Origin: Parazoarcus communis
GTDB taxonomy: Bacteria; Pseudomonadota; Gammaproteobacteria; Burkholderiales; Rhodocyclaceae
DNA length: 64,000 bases
NCBI RefSeq assembly: GCF_003111645.1
Contig: NZ_CP022187.1
Coordinates: 186,001 to 250,000, forward strand
Direction of reading: 5' to 3'
Shown: positions 34,748-42,818 of the stretch, one piece after another
Layout of the letters: each line of letters starts with the position of its first letter
How positions within the stretch are numbered: the first letter of the stretch is position 1
The notes under the pieces: generated by a model
The model's database searches: none
Seen by the model: the letters and a program-made list of their open reading frames with translations, nothing else
Told to the model about the DNA's origin: nothing
Position numbers and translations under genes: made by a program

Positions 34748-35983
34748 ATGCGTATCTCGACCAGCATGATTTACGACAAAGGGATCAATTCGCTGCAGTC
34801 GCAGTGGAGTGATCTCCTGCACACGCAGCAGCAGCTATCCACCGGACGGCGGGTGCTGACCCCTGCGGACGACCCGATTGCCGCATCGCGTGCGCTTGAG
34901 CTGGGTCAGTCCAAGGGCGTGAACGCGCAGTTCATGACCAATACGGGCTACGCCGAGGATCGGCTTAACCTGCTCGAAAACAAGCTCACTGGCGCTGGCG
35001 ACATCCTGCAGTACATTCGCGAGAAAACTGTTGCCGCCGGCAATGCGGCCTATTCGGACAAAGAGCTCGGCTATCTCGCCACCGATCTGCGCGCACAGTT
35101 TGATGGCTTGCTGGCCCTGGCCAACAGTCAGGATGGTACTGGCGATTACCTGTTCTCGGGCTACCGTTCCAATGACACGCCCTTCACGGGCAACCTGGCC
35201 GGTGTGAGCTACAACGGCGACCACGGCACACAGACGGTGCAGGTATCAGCATCGCGCTTCATGGCGGTCAGTCTGCCCGGCATGGACATTTTCGGTTCGA
35301 CGCGCAAGATCGACGATTCGCTGGTGCAGGCCTCGACCGGCACCCATACCGATGGCTCGGCGAATACGGGTGGCACCACGCTCAGCGGTACGCTGAGTTC
35401 GACGGTGAGCACCAGCCAGCTCGGTCACCGTTACGAGATCATCTACGACGCGGCGACCCCGGGCTATGATGTTTATGAATACCAGCCGGGGAACCCGTCC
35501 AAGGTGACCGTTGCCACTGGCGCGGCCTCGCTGGCCTCGCTTGCTGCGACCCTGGGCATCGATCTGCAGATGACTGACAGCAGTGGGGCGGCGGCCACGC
35601 CTGGCGACGGCGACCGCTTCGAGCTCTTCGTCGGCTCTCCCGACATGTTCAAGAACCTGGGGCTGCTGATTGATTCGATGGAGCGGCCGGGGCCGTCCGG
35701 CATGGCAGGCGGCGCAGTGGCCTTCGGTCTGAACAGCATCGATGGTGCGATCGACAACGTGCTCAAGACCCGGGCGCAGGTTGGTTCGCAACTGGTGGAG
35801 ACCGAGAGCCTGCAGACGATAGGGAGCGATCTCGATCTGCAGTACGCGACGGTGATCTCTGGACTGATGGATGTCGATTACGCCGAAGCCATCTCCAACC
35901 TGACCCAGCAGCAGACCTACCTGGAGGCGGCACAGCAGTCTTTTCTCAAGGTGTCCGGCCTGTCTCTGTTCAACTACATCTGA
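34748..35983 (+). CDS. flgL: Hook-filament junction protein FlgL (HAP3)
   Basis: 411 residues from the ATG at 34748, giving MRISTSMIYDKGINSLQSQW, the flagellin-like FlgL beginning, with STGRRVLTPADDPIAASRAL. The C-terminal MDVDYAEAISNLTQQQTYLE and SFLKVSGLSLFNYI close the flagellin-like D0 coiled coil. It follows flgK by 10 bp. The central part is longer than in E. coli FlgL (317 residues). Confidence 0.93.
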   Translation: MRISTSMIYDKGINSLQSQWSDLLHTQQQLSTGRRVLTPADDPIAASRALELGQSKGVNAQFMTNTGYAEDRLNLLENKLTGAGDILQYIREKTVAAGNAAYSDKELGYLATDLRAQFDGLLALANSQDGTGDYLFSGYRSNDTPFTGNLAGVSYNGDHGTQTVQVSASRFMAVSLPGMDIFGSTRKIDDSLVQASTGTHTDGSANTGGTTLSGTLSSTVSTSQLGHRYEIIYDAATPGYDVYEYQPGNPSKVTVATGAASLASLAATLGIDLQMTDSSGAAATPGDGDRFELFVGSPDMFKNLGLLIDSMERPGPSGMAGGAVAFGLNSIDGAIDNVLKTRAQVGSQLVETESLQTIGSDLDLQYATVISGLMDVDYAEAISNLTQQQTYLEAAQQSFLKVSGLSLFNYI

Positions 35984-35990
35984 GCCTGCC

Positions 35991-36443
35991 ATGCGTGCCC
36001 GTCGCTTCCTTCTCGCCCTGTGCATTCCCGCTCTCGTCGGCTGCAGTCACCTGGAAACCTATGGCGGCCCCGCGGCGGGCGTCGTCGGGACGCGCGCGCT
36101 GCTGAACAGTCTCGACCTGTGGTCGACGACCTATCTTTCCAACGGATTGATTGCCTATGCGATCTACGACCCGCTGCAGCCGACGTGGTCCATCGAGGCC
36201 AGCGTAACGGGCGAGGATCGCGTCCAGATGGATTTGCAGATGAAGCGCCTGGTGACAGGCGGCGAGGGCGAGGCGCGTCAGGTGTTCATGCGCACCGCGC
36301 GCAAACTGGTCGAAGAGGGTGGCTACGCCGGTTTCGATGTGCTGCGCTTCGAAGAGGGCGTGGAGGCTACCCGGCCGTTTGCCCGCCGCACCGCCAACGG
36401 TGAGATCCGCCTGGTGAAGTCCCGCCAGGTCCCGACGCTGTAG
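35991..36443 (+). CDS. Small lipoprotein of unknown function downstream of flgL
   Basis: 150 residues. The signal sequence ends in a lipobox LVGC (Cys18). The mature part has no motif I recognise; it reads as one compact domain (IYDPLQPTWSIEASVTGEDR, VQMDLQMKRLVTGGEGEARQ) ending in a basic tail. It begins 7 bp after flgL, so it is almost certainly in the flgK-flgL transcript and may have an envelope role in hook-filament assembly or be a passenger gene. Confidence 0.75.
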   Translation: MRARRFLLALCIPALVGCSHLETYGGPAAGVVGTRALLNSLDLWSTTYLSNGLIAYAIYDPLQPTWSIEASVTGEDRVQMDLQMKRLVTGGEGEARQVFMRTARKLVEEGGYAGFDVLRFEEGVEATRPFARRTANGEIRLVKSRQVPTL

Positions 36444-36454
36444 GGCCCGCAACG

Positions 36455-36478
36455 AAAAGCCTGCAACCCAGAGCAGGC
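36455..36478 (-). terminator. Terminator of the fliK-fliR operon
   Basis: On the minus strand GCCTGC (36478-36473), an 8-nt loop and GCAGGC (36464-36459) are followed by four T residues. It lies 62 bp past the fliR stop and just beyond the end of the convergent lipoprotein gene. Confidence 0.55.
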
Positions 36479-36540
36479 CTCCGAGCCCTCCGCGCCTCCG
36501 CGAGAAATCTCGCCCCCAAGTGATGGCCACCCGCGGGTGC

Positions 36541-37332
36541 TCAAGGTCGCGGTGAAAGTGCTTCCAGCAGGATCGGCACTGTGTCGAAACTGCGCTCGAA
36601 CAGGCTTTGCACCACTGGACCAAAGTTGGTCATGATCAGCATCAGTGCGAAGAAACCCATCGCCAGCGTGAGCGGGAAGCCGATCGCGAACAGGTTGAGC
36701 TGCGGCGCGGCGCGGGTGAGGATGCCGAGTGCGATGTTGGTGACCAGCAGCACTGCCACCACCGGCAGCGACAGCAACAGCCCGGTTGCGAACACCGTGG
36801 TGCCGGCGCGCGCGATATAGCCCCAGCCATCGGCGCTTAAACTCGCCGTGCCGACCGGCAGCCACTCGAAGCTTCGCACCAGCAGGTCGATCATGATCAG
36901 GTGGCCGTTGATGGCGAGAAAGAGCAGCGTGGCTACCAGCCCAGCAAAATCCGAGAGCACCGCGGTCTGTCCGCCGGCATCGGGGTCGAAGAAGATCGCG
37001 AAGGACAGGCCCATCTGCATGCCGATCAGGGAGCCGGCCATGTCGATGGCTGCGAACACCAGTCTCAGCATGAAGCCGATGGCCACGCCGATGAACATCT
37101 GTTGCACCATGATCATGAGCCCGATGCCCGAGCCCGGCGGCACGGCCGGCATGGCCGGCATCACTGGCAGCAGGGCGATGCCGATCCCGAGCGCGATGGC
37201 CAGCCGCGCGCGTGCCGACACGCCGCGGTTCGAAAAAATGGGGGCACTTGCGAACAGCCCGAACAGGCGAGCCAGTGGAAACATCAGGGCGGCGAGCCAG
37301 GCATCGAGCTGTGTCGCGGTCACGCTGAGCAT
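36541..37332 (-). CDS. fliR: Flagellar export gate protein FliR
   Basis: 263 residues from the ATG at 37332; an in-frame TTG at 37353 overlapping fliQ would add seven residues. Multiple membrane spans, with conserved FliR segments (LAALMFPLARLFGLFASAPIF, ANIALGILTRAAPQLNLFAI). It completes the FliPQR export pore. It is the last gene of the cluster and ends 62 bp before a terminator. Confidence 0.93.
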   Translation of the reverse strand: MLSVTATQLDAWLAALMFPLARLFGLFASAPIFSNRGVSARARLAIALGIGIALLPVMPAMPAVPPGSGIGLMIMVQQMFIGVAIGFMLRLVFAAIDMAGSLIGMQMGLSFAIFFDPDAGGQTAVLSDFAGLVATLLFLAINGHLIMIDLLVRSFEWLPVGTASLSADGWGYIARAGTTVFATGLLLSLPVVAVLLVTNIALGILTRAAPQLNLFAIGFPLTLAMGFFALMLIMTNFGPVVQSLFERSFDTVPILLEALSPRP

Positions 37333-37345
37333 CGTGCCTGCGCCT

Positions 37346-37615
37346 TCAGCCAATCATGATCGGGATGTTTTCGAACAGGCGGCGCATGAAGTCGGTCAGC
37401 ACGGTGATCATCCACGGGCCGGCCAGCACCAGGGTGACGAAAATGGCGATCAGCTTGGGAACGAAAGACAGGGTCATTTCGTTGATCTGGGTCGCGGCCT
37501 GAAAGATGCTGATGACGAGGCCGGTCACCAGTGCGGCGAGAAACAGCGGCGCCGACACCATCAGGGTGACTTCGATCGCCTGGCGTCCGAGATCGATGAC
37601 TGCGGTGGGGGTCAT
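37346..37615 (-). CDS. fliQ: Flagellar export gate protein FliQ
   Basis: 89 residues, two membrane helices forming a hairpin, with FliQ motifs (LGRQAIEVTLMVSAPLFLAA, ISIFQAATQINEMTLSFVPK). Part of the FliP5Q4R1 pore. It lies between fliP (24 bp gap) and fliR. Confidence 0.94.
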   Translation of the reverse strand: MTPTAVIDLGRQAIEVTLMVSAPLFLAALVTGLVISIFQAATQINEMTLSFVPKLIAIFVTLVLAGPWMITVLTDFMRRLFENIPIMIG

Positions 37616-37639
37616 GGATGGGCTCTCATGCTTGCGCGC

Positions 37640-38389
37640 CTACACTGCGAAACTCTGAACCAGCGAGCCGATGAGCAGGGTCCAGCCGTCGACCAGGACG
37701 AAGAGCATGATCTTGAAGGGCAGGGAGACGATCACCGGGGACATCATCATCATACCCATCGACATCAGCACCGAAGCGACCACCATGTCGATGATGATGA
37801 AGGGAATGAAGACGATGAAGCCGATCTGAAAAGCCGTTTTCAGCTCCGAGGTGACGAAGGCCGGTATCACGACCCGCATCGGCAGGTCTTCTGCCTTCTC
37901 CACCGGGGGGACCTTGGCAAGGCCGGCAAACAGGGTCAGGTCGGGTTCGCGGACCTGCTTGAGCATGAAGGTCTTGACCGGCACCGAGGCGCGCTCCAGC
38001 GCCTGCTCGAAGCCGATCGTGCCTTCGGACATCGGCACGTAGGCGTCGGTATAGACGCGGTCGGCGACCGGCGCCATGATGAAGAAGGTCAGGAACAGCG
38101 CGAGGCCGAGCAGGACCTGGTTCGGCGGCGAGGTCTGCGTACCCATGGCCTGACGCAGGAGCGAAAACACGATGATGATGCGGGTGAAGCTCGTCATCAT
38201 CAGCACCATCGCCGGCACGAAGCTGAGCATCGTCAGCAGCAGCAGGGTCTGGATCGTGAGGCTGTAGGTCGTGCCGCCATTGGCGGCCGGCACCGTGGTC
38301 AGGGCGGGCAGCGCCTGGGCCAGCGCAAGGACCGGCGCGCTGCCGAGGACAAGCCCGACCGTGGCCTGCAGCAGGTGCTTACGCGCCAT
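37640..38389 (-). CDS. fliP: Flagellar export gate protein FliP
   Basis: 249 residues from the ATG at 38389. A cleavable signal peptide (ending near VLALAQA) is followed by membrane segments with FliP signatures ([40 protein letters not shown]). It forms the core of the export pore. The start overlaps the fliO stop by about 11 bp, suggesting coupling. Confidence 0.95.
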   Translation of the reverse strand: MARKHLLQATVGLVLGSAPVLALAQALPALTTVPAANGGTTYSLTIQTLLLLTMLSFVPAMVLMMTSFTRIIIVFSLLRQAMGTQTSPPNQVLLGLALFLTFFIMAPVADRVYTDAYVPMSEGTIGFEQALERASVPVKTFMLKQVREPDLTLFAGLAKVPPVEKAEDLPMRVVIPAFVTSELKTAFQIGFIVFIPFIIIDMVVASVLMSMGMMMMSPVIVSLPFKIMLFVLVDGWTLLIGSLVQSFAV

Positions 38390-38816
38390 GGCGGCGCTCC
38401 AGTGCTTTTCTGAACCAACCGGCGAAGTCGCCGCCGGCGACGGTGCCCGTGTCGTTGGTGGCAGCGTCGGTCGGAAAATCGGAGGCTTCCAGGATGTGCA
38501 GGGTGCGAACGCTGCCCGGCGCCACCCCGAGCACAAGCACCTTGGGGCCGGTCTCGACCAGCACGACACGCTCGCGCGGGCCCACTGCGGTCGCGCCCAA
38601 GACCTTGAGCACGCCTGCGGCGTTGCGCGGCTGTGACAGACGCTTGATGGCCCAGAGGCAGGCAACCAGCAGTGCGATCACCACCACCAGTCCGAACAGC
38701 ATCTGGCCGAGGCTGCCCGCGAGATCGGTGGCAGGGCTCGGGACGGGGTCGGCTGCCCGCGCAAGCGCAGGCAGCAGGAGCATCAGGAATGGCGTCAGTA
38801 TGAAGGCGGGTTTCAC
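38379..38816 (-). CDS. fliO: Flagellar biosynthesis protein FliO
   Basis: 145 residues from the GTG at 38816 ([21 protein letters not shown]), giving a signal-like N-terminus, then a membrane helix ([20 protein letters not shown]) and a cytoplasmic domain with the FliO signature [20 protein letters not shown]. It assists FliP assembly. The start is uncertain because no strong ribosome site precedes the GTG; the next in-frame ATG (38783) would cut into the signal region. Confidence 0.88.
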   Translation of the reverse strand: MKPAFILTPFLMLLLPALARAADPVPSPATDLAGSLGQMLFGLVVVIALLVACLWAIKRLSQPRNAAGVLKVLGATAVGPRERVVLVETGPKVLVLGVAPGSVRTLHILEASDFPTDAATNDTGTVAGGDFAGWFRKALERRHGA

Positions 38817-38865
38817 TGCATCTTGTCGAGGTTGGCTGCAGGGGCGATGTCCCCCCGCAAGCGAG

Positions 38866-39339
38866 TCAGCTGCGAATCTTCCGCATGCGTTCTGCGGGGG
38901 TGATGATGTCGGTGAGCCGGATGCCGAACTTGTCGTTGACGACCACGACTTCGCCCTGGGCGATGAGCGTACCGTTGACCAGTACGTCCATGGGCTCGCC
39001 GGCGAGTCCGTCGAGCTCGACGACCGAACCGTGCGCAAGCTGGAGCAGGTTACGGATCGACAGCTTGGTGCGGCCGAGCTCGACCGTGAGCTGGACCGGA
39101 ATGTCCAGAATCATGTCGAAATCGTTGATCGCGCCCGGTTTGCTGCCGCTCGAGCCGAAATCCTCGAACAGCTGGCTGGCCGGCTTGGCCTGGTAGGGCG
39201 ATTCGTCCATCGCGGCGGCAGCGAGGTCGGCCGCAACCTGTGCGGCCTCGCTGTCCACGCCGGACTCGGTCGCGGCCTGCTCCTGCATCGCAGCAGCCCA
39301 GTCGTCTTCGCTGATCTGATTGTCTGTGTCGTCAGCCAT
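38866..39339 (-). CDS. fliN: Flagellar motor switch protein FliN
   Basis: 157 residues. The C-terminal SpoA domain (DIPVQLTVELGRTKLSIRNL, GSVVELDGLAGEPMDVLVNG) forms the C-ring base; the N-terminal extension is acidic and alanine-rich. The start overlaps the fliM stop by 8 bp. It binds the FliH/FliI complex and, in some species, CheY-P. Confidence 0.95.
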   Translation of the reverse strand: MADDTDNQISEDDWAAAMQEQAATESGVDSEAAQVAADLAAAAMDESPYQAKPASQLFEDFGSSGSKPGAINDFDMILDIPVQLTVELGRTKLSIRNLLQLAHGSVVELDGLAGEPMDVLVNGTLIAQGEVVVVNDKFGIRLTDIITPAERMRKIRS

Positions 39340-40342
39340 TCTGGCCTCCCGCTGGCTTGTTGATGTCCTGCTCCTCGCTGCCGATGAAGCGTTCGACCTT
39401 GATTGCGTACTGCCCGCTCTGTGTTCCGTGCCTGCACTCTATGATGGGCACACCGTCGACTTCGGCCTGGAGCAGATCGTTGACGTGCAGGGGAATGACG
39501 TCGCCGACCCGCATGTTGACGATGTCGCGCAGGCTCACCTTGGCCGTGCCGAGGTTGCAGGTCAGCTCGACCTCGGCCGTTTGCAGCTGCCGTGACAGCA
39601 GGTTCTCCCAGCGCCGATCCTGCGTCAGGTGGTCGCTCTGCATGGTGGAGTAGAGCAGATCGCGAATCGGCTCGACCATGGAGTAGGGGAAACAGAAGTG
39701 CATATCCGCCTGCGCACCGCCAAGTTCGAGCGAGAAGCTGGTCGCGAGCACGATCTCGGATGGCGTCGCGATGTTGGCAAACTGCGAATTCATTTCCGAG
39801 CGGACGTACTCCAGTTCGAGCTTGAAGACCGGTGCCCAGGCTTTGCCGTACTCGGCAAAGACCACGTTCAGCATGCCCTGTATGATGCGTTGCTCGGTGG
39901 GGGTGAAATCCCGCCCCTCGACCCGGGTGTGAAAGCGTCCGTCGCCGCCGAACATGTTGTCGACGACGAGAAAGACCAGATTGGGATCGAATACCACCAG
40001 CCCCGTGCCGCGCAGGGGTTTGGCAACAACCAGGTTCAGGTTGGTCGGTACCACCAGATTGCGCACGAATTCGGCGTACTTCTGCACCCTGATCGGACCG
40101 ACCGAGACCTCGGCATTGCGATGCATGTAGTTGAACAGGCCGATCCGCAGGTAACGGGCAAAGCGCTCGTTGATGAGCTCCATGGTGGGCATGCGCCCAC
40201 GCACGATGCGTTCCTGCGTGGCCATGTTGTAGGGGCGCACGCCCCCGTCGTCGACCGCTTCTTCGGCCGGCTCGTCGGACTCCCCGCTGACGCCGCGGAG
40301 CAGCGCATCAACTTCTTCCTGGGAGAGAAAGTCCGAAGACAT
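39332..40342 (-). CDS. fliM: Flagellar motor switch protein FliM
   Basis: 336 residues. An N-terminal CheY-P-binding helix (LSQEEVDALLRGV) is followed by the CheC-like middle domain (TQERIVRGRMPTMELINERF) and a C-terminal SpoA domain that pairs with FliN. It controls direction of rotation. It lies 10 bp after fliL and overlaps fliN. Confidence 0.96.
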   Translation of the reverse strand: MSSDFLSQEEVDALLRGVSGESDEPAEEAVDDGGVRPYNMATQERIVRGRMPTMELINERFARYLRIGLFNYMHRNAEVSVGPIRVQKYAEFVRNLVVPTNLNLVVAKPLRGTGLVVFDPNLVFLVVDNMFGGDGRFHTRVEGRDFTPTEQRIIQGMLNVVFAEYGKAWAPVFKLELEYVRSEMNSQFANIATPSEIVLATSFSLELGGAQADMHFCFPYSMVEPIRDLLYSTMQSDHLTQDRRWENLLSRQLQTAEVELTCNLGTAKVSLRDIVNMRVGDVIPLHVNDLLQAEVDGVPIIECRHGTQSGQYAIKVERFIGSEEQDINKPAGGQNG

Positions 40343-40352
40343 GGCGGCCTCG

Positions 40353-40916
40353 TTACTGAATGATGAACGAGTTGAACAGAACCGACTGGACCGGCGTCGC
40401 CACCGTCATCCGCTGGCCGGGGGGCGGAGGGGGGACGCCCAGCGCACTGTTGACCTGGTCGAGAATTTCCAGCGCGAGTGCCTCGCGACCCTCGATGGTC
40501 TGAACCTCGGACGGAAGCTTGCTCGACAGCAGCAGGTTGATGCGATGCCGGATCTCGGGCATGAAGCCCTTGAGTGCATCGGCCGTCTTCTGGTCGGTCA
40601 CACGCAGCGCGATGATGGCCTGCAGGTAGTGGTCGCCCTCTTCACGGCGCAGGTTCACGGTGAATGCGTCGAGTGCGGCAAAGACTGGCGGCCGGCTCAG
40701 ATCCACAGCACTTGGCGGGGCCACGGCTGCCGGGGCTTCCGCATGATCGCCGTTCTCGCCGCCACCCTTCTTGAGCAGGATGAGCGCGCCGATTGCGCCG
40801 GCGACAACGATCAGCAGAACCAGCACCACGATGATGATGATCATCAGCATCTTGCCACCCTTCTTGGGTGGTGCATCACCTGCGGGTGCTTCCGGCTTGT
40901 TTGGGGCTTTCGCCAT
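40353..40916 (-). CDS. fliL: Flagellar stator-associated protein FliL
   Basis: 187 residues. A short cytoplasmic N-terminus, one membrane helix (MLMIIIIVVLVLLIVVAGAI) and a periplasmic FliL domain (FTVNLRREEGDHYLQAIIAL, PEIRHRINLLLSSKLPSEVQ). It encircles stator units. It lies between fliK (93 bp gap, with a terminator-like hairpin) and fliM. Confidence 0.94.
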   Translation of the reverse strand: MAKAPNKPEAPAGDAPPKKGGKMLMIIIIVVLVLLIVVAGAIGALILLKKGGGENGDHAEAPAAVAPPSAVDLSRPPVFAALDAFTVNLRREEGDHYLQAIIALRVTDQKTADALKGFMPEIRHRINLLLSSKLPSEVQTIEGREALALEILDQVNSALGVPPPPPGQRMTVATPVQSVLFNSFIIQ

Positions 40917-40981
40917 GAAACTCTCCTTTTCCTACGCCTGGATTATGGCTCATCGCCATCTTGGCCCAAGCGCGGAAAAGT

Positions 40982-40996
40982 GGGGCAGAGTGCCCC
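40982..40996 (-). terminator. Weak terminator-like hairpin after fliK
   Basis: GGGGCA-CTC-TGCCCC on the minus strand, 14 bp past the fliK stop, with TTTT shortly after. Short stem; probably attenuates rather than stops transcription into fliL. Confidence 0.4.
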
Positions 40997-41009
40997 TTAT
41001 TCATGCGCT

Positions 41010-42239
41010 TCAGGCGAAGGTGTCGACCAGCCCTTCAATTTGCCTGACCCAGCGAGTGGCCGGTGCGGCCCCACCTGCGTCCACGTCGCTCTGTCCGATG
41101 CCGCTGCGACCGCCACGTTGGCCGCGATCGTCACCCGAGGCCTGCTGCTCGCCCGAGGTGCTCACATTGGCCTGCCCAAGGCTGATGCCCGACTGCGCCA
41201 GAATCTCGCGCAGCTTGGGCATGGCCTGCTCCAGGGCGTCGCGTGCCGATTGGGTCGCAGCGACAAACTGGGCGGTGGTCTGATCGCCGTTCAGGTTGAT
41301 CGAGACCTCGACCTTGCCCAGATGCGGCGGCGTGAGTACCAGTTCTGCCTTGCTCTCCGCACGGCCGATCATCCACATGACCCGACTGCCGACCTCGTCT
41401 GCCCAGGCGGCCTGGCCTGCGGGCGTGGCAACTGTCAGTTGCGGCGCCGACGTCGTGATCTGGCCTGGCTGGCGCAGCGAGTGCATGAACGAGGCCTGCG
41501 TGCCGTCGGGCATCTCTGCGCTGACCGTCTGCAAGGCCGTTGCAGCACGCTCCGCGAAGCCGGACAGTGCTTCTGGTCTGAGCTGCAGCGGGATCGCACT
41601 TTGCCCCTGCTGGCCGGCCTGAGCGAAGTTCAGGGCTGGCTTCGGGAGCGAATCGGCAGAATTCTGAAGTGATTTTCCCTGGGTGTCACCCGCCAGGGCG
41701 ATATTTGCGGCAAGGCCGGCCTTGTTTGACCCGTCTGCAACGACCGCCGTTGTGCCCGCACGCTCCCTGGCGCCAGGCAGCAGGGCGGCAATCGCTGCCG
41801 GCAGACCGGCAATTGCCATTGCCGCCTCGGTGGGCTCGTTTGCCGCTTCGGCTGTCGCCGGGGCCTCCGTCGTCACTTCACCTTCGGTCTGTGTGTCGGC
41901 AGCTGCGGTGTCGCGCTGGGCGGGTTCGTTGTACGCCGCGTCGGCGCGGTCCGTCGCTCGCGACTCGCGCGGGCGCTCGGGTGCTCGCTCGGAGTCCGAG
42001 GCGGATTCGGACCGCGATTCGGATCTGGACTCGGGCCGGGATTGCGCGTCCTGACTGCGGTCCGCGCTCGAAGTCGCCTCTTGGCGGGTGCTGGTGTCCT
42101 TGCTCCGGAGTTGTCCGCGCAGCACGTCAGAGAAGCCTGACGAAGTGGCGTCTCGGGAATAGGCACTGCTGTTCGCCATGCTTCCTGCGGTCGGCAGGAA
42201 GGGAAAGGTCTGCGAACTGGATGCAATCTGGGATGCCAT
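41010..42239 (-). CDS. fliK: Flagellar hook-length control protein FliK
   Basis: 409 residues from the ATG at 42239. The N-terminal two thirds are low-complexity, with a striking Ser/Arg/Glu run (about residues 60-90) and alanine-rich stretches; the C-terminal domain (about 270-370) is the FliK core, including LVLTPPHLGKVEVSINLNGD. It measures hook length and triggers the FlhB switch. A consensus -24/-12 promoter lies directly upstream, so the fliK-fliR transcript can start here. Confidence 0.92.
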   Translation of the reverse strand: MASQIASSSQTFPFLPTAGSMANSSAYSRDATSSGFSDVLRGQLRSKDTSTRQEATSSADRSQDAQSRPESRSESRSESASDSERAPERPRESRATDRADAAYNEPAQRDTAAADTQTEGEVTTEAPATAEAANEPTEAAMAIAGLPAAIAALLPGARERAGTTAVVADGSNKAGLAANIALAGDTQGKSLQNSADSLPKPALNFAQAGQQGQSAIPLQLRPEALSGFAERAATALQTVSAEMPDGTQASFMHSLRQPGQITTSAPQLTVATPAGQAAWADEVGSRVMWMIGRAESKAELVLTPPHLGKVEVSINLNGDQTTAQFVAATQSARDALEQAMPKLREILAQSGISLGQANVSTSGEQQASGDDRGQRGGRSGIGQSDVDAGGAAPATRWVRQIEGLVDTFA

Positions 42240-42277
42240 GGTCTTGCCCTCTTCAGCGTGTGTCACGCTTGGTATGA

Positions 42278-42292
42278 GCAAACAGCGTGCCA
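42278..42292 (-). promoter_or_regulatory. Consensus sigma-54 promoter of fliK
   Basis: The minus strand reads TGGCACGCTGTTTGC, identical to the consensus TGGCACG-N4-TTGC. The start site would be near 42267, 28 bp before the fliK ATG. It sits in the 63-bp gap between fliJ and fliK. Confidence 0.85.
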
Positions 42293-42302
42293 GCCCTGGC
42301 GC

Positions 42303-42749
42303 TCAGTCGCCGTCGCGCTCGAGGTGCTGACGTGCCGCGTGTTCATCGCTGGCGCGTTGCTCCTGGCGCGACTCGTGCCGCGATTGCTGGTCCAGATGAC
42401 GCTGGGACAGGGTGTCGAAGGCTCGCACCTTGTTGCGCTGTGCCATCCAGACCTTCTGGCCCTGACTGGTGTGATTTCGCGACTGTTCGACAACGACGTG
42501 CTGCGCAGCGATGGCGTCGTCGATGCGGTTGATGAAGGCGGTGAAATTACGCAGCTCGTCCGGCCCGATGCCGGCGCGGGCTGCATCGACAAAGCGCTCC
42601 CGGTACTCGGCTCGATAGTTCTCAAGCATTTCGAGCTTCTGCTGGCCACTGCGTTCGGATGCGATTAATTCACCAAGGCGACGCGCAGCGTCGTCCATGC
42701 GGGTGTTGGCCAGATCGAGCAGCGGTTGCAGCGGAAATTTGCCTGTCAT
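42303..42749 (-). CDS. fliJ: Flagellar export protein FliJ
   Basis: 148 residues, a helical hairpin coiled coil (LLDLANTRMDDAARRLGELI to SRHESRQEQRASDEHAARQH). FliJ forms the stalk of the FliHIJ ATPase and recycles FlgN/FliT chaperones. FliH and FliI, which usually precede it, are not in this window; two diguanylate cyclase genes occupy that place. Confidence 0.9.
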   Translation of the reverse strand: MTGKFPLQPLLDLANTRMDDAARRLGELIASERSGQQKLEMLENYRAEYRERFVDAARAGIGPDELRNFTAFINRIDDAIAAQHVVVEQSRNHTSQGQKVWMAQRNKVRAFDTLSQRHLDQQSRHESRQEQRASDEHAARQHLERDGD

Positions 42750-42818
42750 GAGTGCGCAGCGAATATTGACGAAGCGTATTGTAGTCGACCCTCGGGCTCT
42801 GGCGCCAAGCGCGGCTTC

